Shown here piece by piece: positions 25,999 through 34,936 of a stretch of DNA of 39,100 bases. The stretch is from positions 1 through 39,100 of the forward strand of contig WREX01000006.1 of NCBI GenBank assembly GCA_009779115.1, given 5' to 3'. The translations under genes and the position numbers were made by a program. This stretch comes from Propionibacteriaceae bacterium. GTDB lineage: Bacteria > Actinomycetota > Actinomycetes > Propionibacteriales > Propionibacteriaceae. The notes below the pieces were generated by a model. It worked only from the letters and a program-made list of their open reading frames with translations. It was not told the DNA's origin and did no database searches. Every line of letters starts with the position of its first letter. Positions within the stretch are counted from its first letter, which is position 1.

Positions 25999-26577
25999 TT
26001 ACCCGACCAGTCGGGCCACGATGTCTGAGGCCGATTGTTTCGTCAGGGAACCGACGGCGATCTGTTGGATCACACCGTTGGAATCGATGAAGAAGTGGGC
26101 GGGGATGCCGAGGATGTCGTAGGCCGAAGATATTGCGTTGGAGGTGTCCGCTATCTGCGGCCCGGACAGTTTCAGGCGATCGACATAGCCTTTGACGGTC
26201 GATGAGGCTTCACCCACATAGATTGTCACGACTGTGATCTTCCCGGCGTACGCATCGGCGACTGCCTGAACATCGGGAGCTTCGGAGCGGCAATTGGTAC
26301 ACCACGTGGCACCGAAAACCAGCCACACGGGTTTGCCGCGAAGTTCAGACAAGGTGACGGTGTCGCCGGTGACAGTGGTGGCTGTGAAGTCGGTCGCCTC
26401 CACCCCGACGGCGGGCGCGGGGTGGTCGGAATTGGACCCCACATCAACCGTTGTGATGGATGACGGGTCCGATTCCGAACTCTTCCACGGCTGCTGGACC
26501 AAGACGACAACAGCCAGTATCACCACCGTCGTGACGGCGATGACAAGGACATTGCGGATGCTAGAACGAGACATCAT
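25999..26577 (-). CDS. TlpA/ResA-like membrane-anchored thioredoxin
   Basis: N-terminal TM, LSELRGKPVWLVFGATWCTNCRSEAPDVQAV (WCTNC active site). Start ATG at 26577 overlaps the ccsA stop (ATGA). Confidence 0.92.
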   Translation of the reverse strand: MMSRSSIRNVLVIAVTTVVILAVVVLVQQPWKSSESDPSSITTVDVGSNSDHPAPAVGVEATDFTATTVTGDTVTLSELRGKPVWLVFGATWCTNCRSEAPDVQAVADAYAGKITVVTIYVGEASSTVKGYVDRLKLSGPQIADTSNAISSAYDILGIPAHFFIDSNGVIQQIAVGSLTKQSASDIVARLVG

Positions 26578-27542
26578 TTGTAGGCTGAGTGTAGACCACC
26601 GAGGAAATAATTGCCAAAGTAGGCGACCATGACCGCTGCGAATCCGATGATCAACAGCCAGGCGGACCGGGTCCCGCGCCAACCGCGTGCCACACGGGCG
26701 TGCATGAAGGCGGCGTAGAGGATCCAGGTGACCAGTGCCGCGCTCTCCTTGGGATCCCAACTCCAGTAGGCGCCCCATGCTGTCTTCGCCCACAAGGCGC
26801 CCAGCAGGATCATGATCGTCATCAACGGGAAAGCCACGACAGCGCCCTTGTAACCGATTTCGTCGAGTTTGTCACGCGAGATCTTGAGCTTCAGATATGG
26901 GTAGATCAGGTAGAGGATGGCGGCGGCGAAGGAGACGCAGGCAGCACCGTAGGACAGCATGGCGAAGCCCACGTGCAAGGTGAGCAAGACGTTGTTCTGC
27001 AGGGCCGGTAGGAGCGTCTCCACACCCACGCCGAGGCTGATGGCGTAGAAGTCCAGGCACGCGGCGACGGGCAGGACGACCAGGGACAGCATGCGTACCT
27101 TGAATCTCCAGAAAGCCACGAGGTAGGCCGCCATGATGCCCCAAACGAAAGACACGGCGAATTCGTGCATGTTGGAGAAGGGTCCATGTCCGGTGATCGT
27201 CATTCGTACGATGATGTAGGCCGTCATGAGCGCCCAGGCCACGATCGTGAAGCCTGTACCGAAGGCCGCCATGTTGAGCGGAGTGGCTTTCTGTTTGGCC
27301 TTGGTCGACGGGGGAGTGGCAGCTTCGTTGTCGGCATCGGTCATGCCGGCATCGACTGAGGTGACCGCATCGTCGAGTGACCTGCCTCCCACGCCAGCAC
27401 CGACGGCGACTTTGGCGGGCACCTTGGCGGCGGCAAGCCGGTTCACCCTTCGTGCGGCGGACAACAAGACGACATTAGTGATCAAAGCCAGGAGGATGAA
27501 AACGAGCGATGCGTCCAAGAGGACTTTGGCAAGGTTAAGCAT
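26574..27542 (-). CDS. ccsA: cytochrome c biogenesis protein CcsA/ResC
   Basis: Multi-TM protein with WWD-type haem-handling motif WGAYWSWDPKESAALVTW. Confidence 0.93.
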   Translation of the reverse strand: MLNLAKVLLDASLVFILLALITNVVLLSAARRVNRLAAAKVPAKVAVGAGVGGRSLDDAVTSVDAGMTDADNEAATPPSTKAKQKATPLNMAAFGTGFTIVAWALMTAYIIVRMTITGHGPFSNMHEFAVSFVWGIMAAYLVAFWRFKVRMLSLVVLPVAACLDFYAISLGVGVETLLPALQNNVLLTLHVGFAMLSYGAACVSFAAAILYLIYPYLKLKISRDKLDEIGYKGAVVAFPLMTIMILLGALWAKTAWGAYWSWDPKESAALVTWILYAAFMHARVARGWRGTRSAWLLIIGFAAVMVAYFGNYFLGGLHSAYK

Positions 27543-29014
27543 TATTTACTCCTTACAGAGAACCAGGTCTGTGCCTGGGATACGAGTTGGTTGAAGTGTT
27601 CGCGGAATCCAGAGTCTTCTTTGTCCGCGGATGCCAGGAGGAGTTTGCCATCCTGTGCTCTCACCCACAGGCGGCGGTGCCTGAAGGTGAATGTTACTGT
27701 CATGCCGACCACGAGGAGGATCGATCCGATCCACATCCAGGTGGCTCCGGGGTCCTGGCGGACCATGATGCCAGTGAATTGCCCCTCGCGCACGAAGCTG
27801 AGGGTGAGGTCGCGGACGGTCGCCGACGTACCCTGGTCGACGACAGATGTCGCCATGGCATCGGACTCCCCGTCACGGAAGATGGCGAAGCCGAGTTGGC
27901 CAGGGCCGATGTCCGCATTGGTGGTCCCGGAGACGGGCGACAAGACCTGAACGACTAGTCCCAGGTCCGGCAAGGTGAACTCGCCAATAGCGAACTTCTT
28001 GTCTGTGGATGTGTACGGTTGGGGCACAGCCCCTGAAAAGAGGGTGTTGCCGGAGCTGTCTTTGACCGAGACATCCACACCCATGCCGTAGTTGTTTTGG
28101 TGGAAGGCGAAGCCTTTGTACGTCATGGGGCTGTTGACACGCACGTCTTGCTCGGCCACCACGGTGTCTCCGTCCCTGAGGATGAGGTGTGAGACGTAGT
28201 CGAGAGGACGTCCGGTGGTGTCGTCGTAGGTCGCGTTGAAGTCTGGCGCTTCGAGGGTCAAACCGCTCTTGTCGCCAACTGACACCGGACTGCCGCCAAC
28301 GAAGACATTGACAATGCCCTGATACCCGGTCAGGCCACTGACGACGAAGGCAGCCATGATAATAATGAAGCTGAGGTGGGCAGCCACTGTGCCGAATCCG
28401 CCCCACGAGTACTTGTCGGCGTACAGGGAGGTGTCATTGCCCCGAATGACGCGGTAATGGGCTGCCTTGAGCTTGTCCTGGACCACGTGGAGGGCCTGGT
28501 CGTCTTTTCCAGACGTGGGAACGCTGGCCTGATAACGAGCCGCTGTGAAAAAGCGCTCGGAGACAAGGACTCGCGGGTGGCGCCACTGCTGCCACATCTG
28601 TGGAATGCGGTGGCTGGTGCACCCGGCGATGGAGATGGCCAGTGCTGCCATGACGATGAAGAAGGGGATGGATGTGAACACATGGAAGAATCCCATCCCG
28701 CCCAGGAGTGTGGCCCATGCGCCGTACTTGGCGTGCATCATGGACATGAATTGATCCCGGCCTGCCGGATCGGACCACGTGCCAGAAGGCGCCTGTGTGA
28801 GCATCATTCCGATGAAGACGAACACGGCCGTCACGAGAATGATGATCAAACCGATGGTCTTGGAATAGGTCACCTGGTAGAGCCGCTGGAAGAACTGGCC
28901 GATGGAGATAACGGGCAGGTCCTCGGATTCAGCCAAGGATGATTGGGTTGGAAGAGAAGTGGCTTCCGGGACGGAGGCTTGGTCCGGGCGGATGTCAGTG
29001 TCGGAACTGGTCAT
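27542..29014 (-). CDS. resB: cytochrome c biogenesis protein ResB
   Basis: ResB-like TMs, RYQASVPTSGKDDQALHVVQDKLKAAHYRV, GFAFHQNNYG; sits between ccdA and ccsA. Confidence 0.92.
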   Translation of the reverse strand: MTSSDTDIRPDQASVPEATSLPTQSSLAESEDLPVISIGQFFQRLYQVTYSKTIGLIIILVTAVFVFIGMMLTQAPSGTWSDPAGRDQFMSMMHAKYGAWATLLGGMGFFHVFTSIPFFIVMAALAISIAGCTSHRIPQMWQQWRHPRVLVSERFFTAARYQASVPTSGKDDQALHVVQDKLKAAHYRVIRGNDTSLYADKYSWGGFGTVAAHLSFIIIMAAFVVSGLTGYQGIVNVFVGGSPVSVGDKSGLTLEAPDFNATYDDTTGRPLDYVSHLILRDGDTVVAEQDVRVNSPMTYKGFAFHQNNYGMGVDVSVKDSSGNTLFSGAVPQPYTSTDKKFAIGEFTLPDLGLVVQVLSPVSGTTNADIGPGQLGFAIFRDGESDAMATSVVDQGTSATVRDLTLSFVREGQFTGIMVRQDPGATWMWIGSILLVVGMTVTFTFRHRRLWVRAQDGKLLLASADKEDSGFREHFNQLVSQAQTWFSVRSK

Positions 29015-29024
29015 CGTATCCTTC

Positions 29025-29744
29025 CTAATTGGAAATCGGTACCAAAGAGGCCAAACGGTACATCAGGTCTGTGATCATGAGGATTCCCACGACCACCAAG
29101 AACAGTCCAACAACCATGTTGACGATTCGTTGATGGGTGATAAACCATTTGAGTCTGTTCAGTAGAGTTGAGGCTCCCGCGCACACGAGGATGAAGGGAA
29201 TGCCTAGTCCGAGCGAATAGACGCTCAGGAGCAGGAATCCGGTGCCCAGTGAGTGGGCGGTTGTCGCCAGCCCCAGGACTGCTCCCAGGATGGGGCCGAT
29301 GCACGGGGTCCAACCGGCGCCGAAAGCGAGTCCGAGGAGTAGCGAGCGGCGAAAGTTCGGTGTGCGAGCTTTGTCGGGAGAGTAGTGAGGCTGGAGCACA
29401 CGGTCGAGCAGGGGAATGGTGATCAGACCGGCATAATGCAGGCCGATCACCACGAGGACCACGCCACCGGCGATTCTCAGCCAATCGCGATAGTCGCCGA
29501 CCGCGTAGCCAATGAGTCCGACGAGCGTCCACAAGGCGATGAAGACGGCGGCGAAGGCGACCATGAAAATAACTGCTTGGCCCACGGCTGACCACCTCTT
29601 GGTGGGCGTGGCTTCACGCCCACCAGCGAGGTAGCCCACGAAGACTGGAACCACGGGTAGGAAACATGGGGATGCGAAGGACACGATGCCAGCCCACAAC
29701 ACGATGAGGATACTGACTAGTGAACTCGACAGGACAACCATCAC
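29025..29744 (-). CDS. ccdA: cytochrome c biogenesis / thiol-disulfide transporter CcdA
   Basis: FASPCFLPVVPVFVGYLAGG and GAGWTPCIGPILGAVLG; six-TM pattern. Confidence 0.93.
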   Translation of the reverse strand: MMVVLSSSLVSILIVLWAGIVSFASPCFLPVVPVFVGYLAGGREATPTKRWSAVGQAVIFMVAFAAVFIALWTLVGLIGYAVGDYRDWLRIAGGVVLVVIGLHYAGLITIPLLDRVLQPHYSPDKARTPNFRRSLLLGLAFGAGWTPCIGPILGAVLGLATTAHSLGTGFLLLSVYSLGLGIPFILVCAGASTLLNRLKWFITHQRIVNMVVGLFLVVVGILMITDLMYRLASLVPISN

Positions 29745-30571
29745 TGACCCGTTTCCTCAGAACTCGGGCTGCTGGAGTTAGTCGGGGTCGCTGATGAACT
29801 CGACGGATTGAGTGCATCGCTGAGGTGCCCCTGAATCATATTCGCCATGTCGCCCTCGGGTTCCAGTTTGATGACCTGGTCCCACATCTCCTGAGTCATA
29901 GCATAGTCAGCTGGATCGGAGTAAAGGTAGTAAAAACCAAGATTGTACCAACCCTCGACATTGTTGGGGTCGAGCTGGATCGCTGCGTCCCACTGTGTCT
30001 TCGCGTCTGCGAGATCGTCATCATTGAAAAGCAGGACGCCAAGTTCCAGATGAGCGTCGACATTGTTGGGGTCGTCGCCCAGCAGAACTTGCAACTCAGC
30101 TTTGCGGATCATGGGGTCCTCGGTGGGGGTGGCAGTGGCTGTTGGCATGGTGGATGTGTCAGGGGCCGTACTGGGCTGGGTGCTGACCATCCACACACCC
30201 AGGATGATCCCGACCAGGAGGGCGACGGCGAGGCCGGGCCCACGGCGGACGGTTTTCTTCAAACCCTGAGGAGAAGACCGACGCGTCACAATGTCGTCAT
30301 CGGCCCCGTCACCCAACAAGTCTTGGTCTTCCAGGGGTGGTGATGTCGTCGCCTGTGAGGCAACTGGCTTTGGTACGGGCGGCACCATGTCTGGTCGTTC
30401 GTTACCGCCCAGTGTCTGGTCGTTCGTAACCTCGCGTTGACTATCCTCCGCCGGCGACTGTTGGCCCGCCGATGATGAGTTGCCCCATCCCGCTTTTCTG
30501 CGAGATGGGGCACGAGAGGTTACGATGTCGTCGTCTACTTCGAGGAGTAGATCGTCATCGTATTCACTCAC
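29741..30571 (-). CDS. membrane-anchored TPR protein in the nrf operon (NrfG/CcmI-like role possible)
   Basis: Single TM (LAVALLVGIILGVWMVST) followed by TPR repeats DPNNVDAHLELGVLLFNDDDLADAKTQWDAAIQLDPNNVEGWYNLGFYYL; 4-nt overlaps with both neighbours. Confidence 0.75.
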   Translation of the reverse strand: MSEYDDDLLLEVDDDIVTSRAPSRRKAGWGNSSSAGQQSPAEDSQREVTNDQTLGGNERPDMVPPVPKPVASQATTSPPLEDQDLLGDGADDDIVTRRSSPQGLKKTVRRGPGLAVALLVGIILGVWMVSTQPSTAPDTSTMPTATATPTEDPMIRKAELQVLLGDDPNNVDAHLELGVLLFNDDDLADAKTQWDAAIQLDPNNVEGWYNLGFYYLYSDPADYAMTQEMWDQVIKLEPEGDMANMIQGHLSDALNPSSSSATPTNSSSPSSEETGQ

Positions 30572-32100
30572 TTAAGACCTGATTCCTGGATCTTTTGAAG
30601 GTTGTTCTGGGCAACATCTGACGGGGCAACCTGGTCGGCTGGGACTCCGAGGAGAATCAATTGGCCTTGACGCGACGCGTCCATGGACTCGTTGAAGATT
30701 CTCTGGAAGTAATCCGGTGCATGGAAGCCGTAGGAGTTCTCTGAGTAGCCCATATCCATGTAGAAGTTGGCTTTGGTCTGGTACGGCAGAACCTGCTGGA
30801 TCAGATCGTCCGAGGCACCACCATCTTTTGCGGCCTTGATAGCATCGATGAACTGGGTCAGGGCGTCCATGGCGCGATCACGAGATTCGAGATAGCGATT
30901 CTGGATCGTCGTCACACGGTTCGTGATGACTTCTTCAGAAGCAGCGTGGCACTTGCCACAGGTCCCGTTGACATCCACCATCGGCGTGGTCACGTCGTGG
31001 TTGGAGATCTTCTGGGCTCCGACTCGCTGATAAGCCATGTGGCAATCGGCACAAGCGACACCGTTGGCCGCATGCACGCCAGCAGACCACGACTCGAACT
31101 CAGGGTGCTGAGCCTTGAGAATCGGGGCGCCTGTGAGAGCATGTGTGAAGTCGGAGAAATTGATGTCTTGATAATACTGGTAGACGTTGTCGATGTCGAT
31201 GCCTTCGGCCCACGGGAAGGTGAGCGTCTTGTTGTCGCCGTCGCCCATGTAGTACTCAACATGGCACTGCGCGCAGACGAAGGAGCGCATCTCTTGCGTA
31301 CTGGCGTCCTTGTTGACGTTGTAGTTGTCGATGCCTTCGCTCTTCTTGAGGGCTGCGATGCCATTGATGAAGGCGGGGCGGACGACACGCAATTGCATCG
31401 TGTTCGGATCGTGGCAGTCGATACAGGCGACGGGTCCAGAAGCCAGTTGCTTGGTTTCGGTGTCGCCGTAGGTCATCTTGTTCATCTGAGCCCAGGCTGC
31501 CATCGCGGCGTCACTGTAGACATCTCCGTCGATGGAGGAGTCGATGTTGTCCAGAACCTCTGGCAGTGAGCAGTGGCAGTTGAGGCAGGCGCCCGGCTGG
31601 GGCTTGTCCAGGACACGCAAGGTGTAGCGCTGGTCCTCCAGCATGTGTGCGTGCCCGCGAAGATGACGGTAGTCGATGGCGAAAGCGTAGCCGCTCCACA
31701 TGGTGACAAGGCGCGGATCCTCGGTCAGCTTTGACGCGGTGGTTTCCGTGCGGGGATCAGACATGGGAATGACGGCCCCCACATGAGAGTCAGTGGCCGG
31801 ATCGCGGGACACGAGGGCCGGGTTATGGGCCGTCGGTGTGAAATTCGTTGTCTTGAGATAACCGTCGTACTCATTGGGGAAGTTCTGACCCCAGATCTTG
31901 GGATCGTACGTTGTGTAGTCAAGGTTAACGACTTTGGTAATCTGGGCTGCCGACTCCCCCTTGTGTTGGGCGACGTTTGTGATAAGTGCGGTGATCAGGA
32001 AAGTAACCCCTGCAGCCGCGATGACAATGACGACAAGGGCCCAAATGGGGACTCCTTTTCGCTGTTTAACTTTGGTTTTGGCTTCGGTCTGGTCAGACAT
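30568..32100 (-). CDS. nrfA: ammonia-forming cytochrome c nitrite reductase catalytic subunit, pentahaem
   Basis: Five CXXCH motifs (CLNCH, CIDCH, CAQCH, CADCH, CGKCH), QCHVEYY and LKAQHPEFESWSAGVH typical of NrfA. Confidence 0.96.
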   Translation of the reverse strand: MSDQTEAKTKVKQRKGVPIWALVVIVIAAAGVTFLITALITNVAQHKGESAAQITKVVNLDYTTYDPKIWGQNFPNEYDGYLKTTNFTPTAHNPALVSRDPATDSHVGAVIPMSDPRTETTASKLTEDPRLVTMWSGYAFAIDYRHLRGHAHMLEDQRYTLRVLDKPQPGACLNCHCSLPEVLDNIDSSIDGDVYSDAAMAAWAQMNKMTYGDTETKQLASGPVACIDCHDPNTMQLRVVRPAFINGIAALKKSEGIDNYNVNKDASTQEMRSFVCAQCHVEYYMGDGDNKTLTFPWAEGIDIDNVYQYYQDINFSDFTHALTGAPILKAQHPEFESWSAGVHAANGVACADCHMAYQRVGAQKISNHDVTTPMVDVNGTCGKCHAASEEVITNRVTTIQNRYLESRDRAMDALTQFIDAIKAAKDGGASDDLIQQVLPYQTKANFYMDMGYSENSYGFHAPDYFQRIFNESMDASRQGQLILLGVPADQVAPSDVAQNNLQKIQESGLK

Positions 32101-32109
32101 GTCGAACTC

Positions 32110-32592
32110 CTAGGTACTGTGTCCGATATCGGAATGGCAATGTGTACATGTAACGGGATCACCAGTGACACTTACGGTGTAGCGAATCATTTCGGTCATA
32201 TCGCCGTGACAGGAAAGGCACGCTCCATTGACGACGTCCAAGCTGGACGGGCGAATGACGATAGTAGTGGGATAAGTCTGGGTCGTGAATCGATAGGTAT
32301 GGAGTATGCCATCTGACAGTTGTACTTTGTAACGGTCGATGATGTTGTCGTGTGGTAGGTGACAATCGTCACACGTGGCGACAGCATGATGGGGGCCTTT
32401 GTCCCATGCATCGTAATACTCCTGCATCACGTGACAGTTCGTACAGGTCTTGGGATCAGAACTGAGATAAGACGGTAGTTCAGAATAACCAACGCTGAAA
32501 ATACCTGATCCGACGACGCTGCCGATAAATACTGCCGCCACGATGCTTAAAACACGGCGCAGTCTAGGCGCGGGCTTCGTTGCGGTAGCCAT
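32110..32592 (-). CDS. nrfH: tetrahaem cytochrome c, NrfH/NapC family quinol-oxidising subunit
   Basis: N-terminal TM anchor, four CXXCH motifs (CTNCH, CDDCH, CLSCH, CTHCH), immediately upstream of nrfA. Confidence 0.95.
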   Translation of the reverse strand: MATATKPAPRLRRVLSIVAAVFIGSVVGSGIFSVGYSELPSYLSSDPKTCTNCHVMQEYYDAWDKGPHHAVATCDDCHLPHDNIIDRYKVQLSDGILHTYRFTTQTYPTTIVIRPSSLDVVNGACLSCHGDMTEMIRYTVSVTGDPVTCTHCHSDIGHST

Positions 32593-32626
32593 GACTCACA
32601 CCTTTCAATGTGTAGCAGGTACAAAG

Positions 32627-32655
32627 AAATTATCATGGCCCCCTAGAAGGGTCAA
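32627..32655 (-). promoter_or_regulatory. candidate nrfH promoter
   Basis: Minus strand TTGACC (32655-32650), 17-nt spacer, TAATTT (32632-32627). Confidence 0.6.
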
Positions 32656-32805
32656 CTTGATAGGTATTAGTGATGGAAAAAGGCGATAATAGAAATGGAA
32701 TCCTGCTTTGACAAGGTTAAATGAGTATTCGAGAAAGCTTTATTAAGGATAATAGGGCGATGCGAAAGGGTTGATATGAAACGATTATGGCTGGGTGCAA
32801 CGTAA

Positions 32806-32835
32806 TTGCCCTTTATATTTAACAGGGGATATAAT
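32806..32835 (+). promoter_or_regulatory. candidate promoter of the divergent regulator
   Basis: TTGCCC (32806-32811), 18-nt spacer, TATAAT (32830-32835); overlaps inverted repeat TTATAT-N10-ATATAA (32813-32834). Confidence 0.55.
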
Positions 32836-32873
32836 TTCAAACAGGTTTATTACAAAATAAAAAGGGGGCATGT

Positions 32874-33620
32874 ATGGCGGTACGAATTGACCACCCTGTT
32901 TTTGACGGCACCACAGGCAAAGGAGACCATGGAGGCCGGCGGACACACATCATCAGAATCCTCAGAGATTCCAAGGAAGCCTTGACTGTCGAACAGGTGG
33001 CAAAGAAGGTCGGGATCCCGTCCAATGCCGCTCGTTACCACCTGGAATCACTGGTCGATTCCGGATTAGCGACCCGTGAATCCCAGGGTCGTACGACTCC
33101 GGGCAGGCCGCGAGTCGCGTACTTGGGGACTTTGCCGAATCAGACTCACGAACGAGCGCAGGGGTACCGACTCCTCGCGGAGATCATGGCGGCCGGGGTT
33201 GCCCAGTCGAGCACATCGGCGGGCGAGTGGATGTACCAGATCGGGACTGAGTGGGGCCGATACATCACCTGTCGCGACGAATCGGACGCTCCTGTGGATG
33301 AGTCCAGGATCTTGGAAAGACTTGCCAACAAGCTCGACGCTTTGTGGTTTGCCCCAGAGGTCGTGGAAGGCAGTCCTGTCAAGATCGTGATGCACAATTG
33401 TCCTTTTATGGATTCGACTCGAAGGTTTCCCCAGGTGGTCTGCCAGTTGCACGCCGGGATGATCAACGGGTCGTTGGAGGAAGCGCACTCTGCGTACCGG
33501 ATGGTCCATCTGAGGGTCCAGGATGCTGGTCACAGATGCGAGGGGGAGTTGGGCAAGACAACAGCACGGATGAGCAAGGTTGCTCTGGATGTTCGGCTGA
33601 GGGTCGCTCAGGCAGCATGA
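32874..33620 (+). CDS. ArsR-like winged-helix regulator with SufR-like C-terminal cysteine cluster
   Basis: wHTH ALTVEQVAKKVGIPSNAARYHLESLVDSGLATRESQGRTTPGRPRVAYLGT (COG2345-like) and HNCPFMDSTRRFPQVVCQLH...GHRCEGEL; divergent from nrfHA. Confidence 0.8.
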   Translation: MAVRIDHPVFDGTTGKGDHGGRRTHIIRILRDSKEALTVEQVAKKVGIPSNAARYHLESLVDSGLATRESQGRTTPGRPRVAYLGTLPNQTHERAQGYRLLAEIMAAGVAQSSTSAGEWMYQIGTEWGRYITCRDESDAPVDESRILERLANKLDALWFAPEVVEGSPVKIVMHNCPFMDSTRRFPQVVCQLHAGMINGSLEEAHSAYRMVHLRVQDAGHRCEGELGKTTARMSKVALDVRLRVAQAA

Positions 33621-33771
33621 CCGGAACTGCCACCACAATCGTGTCATCGTGGTGCACCGCAGCATTGAGGGGACACGTCACCCGGTGATGGTGGGTTCAC
33701 GACAGTGACGACTGGCTTCAGTGTGGTCACTGTGCTGCTGGACAGCGTTCACACGGTATGGGAGGAGAGAA

Positions 33772-34539
33772 GTGGTGGGGCCTTCTAGAAACTGGATTCC
33801 CCGCCAGCATGGTGTCTGGGCGATGATGCTCGCTCCGGGGATCGCCGGCGGTTTTCTGGCAGGATTTCGTTGGCAACATGCAGTCTTGATTGTCGCATGG
33901 GTGTCGGCGTACTTGGCGTTCATGGCCATCCGGGGATGGCTGCGGCCCCGCCATCGGCGCCAGTTTGTCGTCCCGGCGCTGACATATGCGGGGATCAGTC
34001 TCGTGTCGGTGATCGGGCTGCTGGTGTGGCGTCTCGCCTTGCTGTGGTGGGCAGTTCCGTTGGCCGTGCTCTTGGGCGCGAGTCTGGTCCTGATCAGCAC
34101 GGGCCGGGAGAGGACTGTCATCAATGACGCGTTGCTGATTGGCTCGTCTTGTCTGATGACTGTCGTGGGGGCGACCTGTCAGGGGTTACACGGCATGGAT
34201 CCGTCGTCTTTTCTGCGGATAGTTGGAATCCCTCATGCTTGGTTGGCGGCGGCGGTGTTGGCGGTGTACTTCTGGGGGACCATTTTCTATGTCAAGACGA
34301 TGATTCGCGAACGCGGGAAGGCCGGGTGGTATGCCACATCAGTGGTTTACCACCTCGTCCTAGTCGTGGCTGCGTTCCTCCTGAATGGCTGGATTGGCGC
34401 CGTCAGCGTGATTGTGGCCGTACGGGCGATTCTCGTGCCGCGCTTGTGGCCGCGGGCAAAACCGGCGTTCATCGGGGTTGGCGAAATCGGGATCAGTACG
34501 GTGCTGACGGTGGCGTTGTGCCTGACAGTGACGTTGTGA
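33772..34539 (+). CDS. YwiC-like membrane protein
   Basis: WIPRQHGVWAMMLAPGIAGG N-terminal motif, multi-TM, HAWLAAAVLAVYFWGTIFYVKTMIRERG; GTG start with ggaggag RBS. Confidence 0.8.
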   Translation: MVGPSRNWIPRQHGVWAMMLAPGIAGGFLAGFRWQHAVLIVAWVSAYLAFMAIRGWLRPRHRRQFVVPALTYAGISLVSVIGLLVWRLALLWWAVPLAVLLGASLVLISTGRERTVINDALLIGSSCLMTVVGATCQGLHGMDPSSFLRIVGIPHAWLAAAVLAVYFWGTIFYVKTMIRERGKAGWYATSVVYHLVLVVAAFLLNGWIGAVSVIVAVRAILVPRLWPRAKPAFIGVGEIGISTVLTVALCLTVTL

Positions 34540-34738
34540 CCGGGATCCAGGGGTTGGCTGTTGCGGCAGGTGAGGCAGGACTTGCCGGTGAGGTTTGTCG
34601 ATTCAGTCATGTGCAGATGTGGAGGCAGAGCGGACGTGGGTCGGGGCCGGGACGGGTGTTGGGGGATGCTCACATGGATGCTGAACAGAGGTTGTTGATT
34701 AGTGGGTGGTGGGAAACTGCGGATAAATACTGTCAGTT

Positions 34739-34936
34739 TTACGGGTTGAGATCCATGGAGTAGACCGGGGTTTCGTTGTCCATGAGTGTCACGCAGGAGA
34801 CGCCGCCATCCAATAAGTCGGCAAAGGTGTCGTGGAGCCACTGTTCGGCTTCAGCCCGGTTGCTCCAACCAGCGGACAAGTCCTCGGACAGGTCTGGATC
34901 AGAGGGAGGGGAGGAGGGTTGCCAGGTCCATGTCAC
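34739..34936 (-). CDS. small conserved actinobacterial hypothetical protein (about 65 aa)
   Basis: VTWTWQPSS...WSNRAEAEQWLHDTFADLLDGGVSCVTLMDNETPVYSMDLNP; GTG start overlaps the DUF3043 stop (GTGA). Confidence 0.6.
   Translation of the reverse strand: MTWTWQPSSPPSDPDLSEDLSAGWSNRAEAEQWLHDTFADLLDGGVSCVTLMDNETPVYSMDLNP

Noticed and set aside
30946-31569. 207-aa plus-strand ORF opposite nrfA
   Set aside because: Antisense to the clear NrfA haem-motif coding region.
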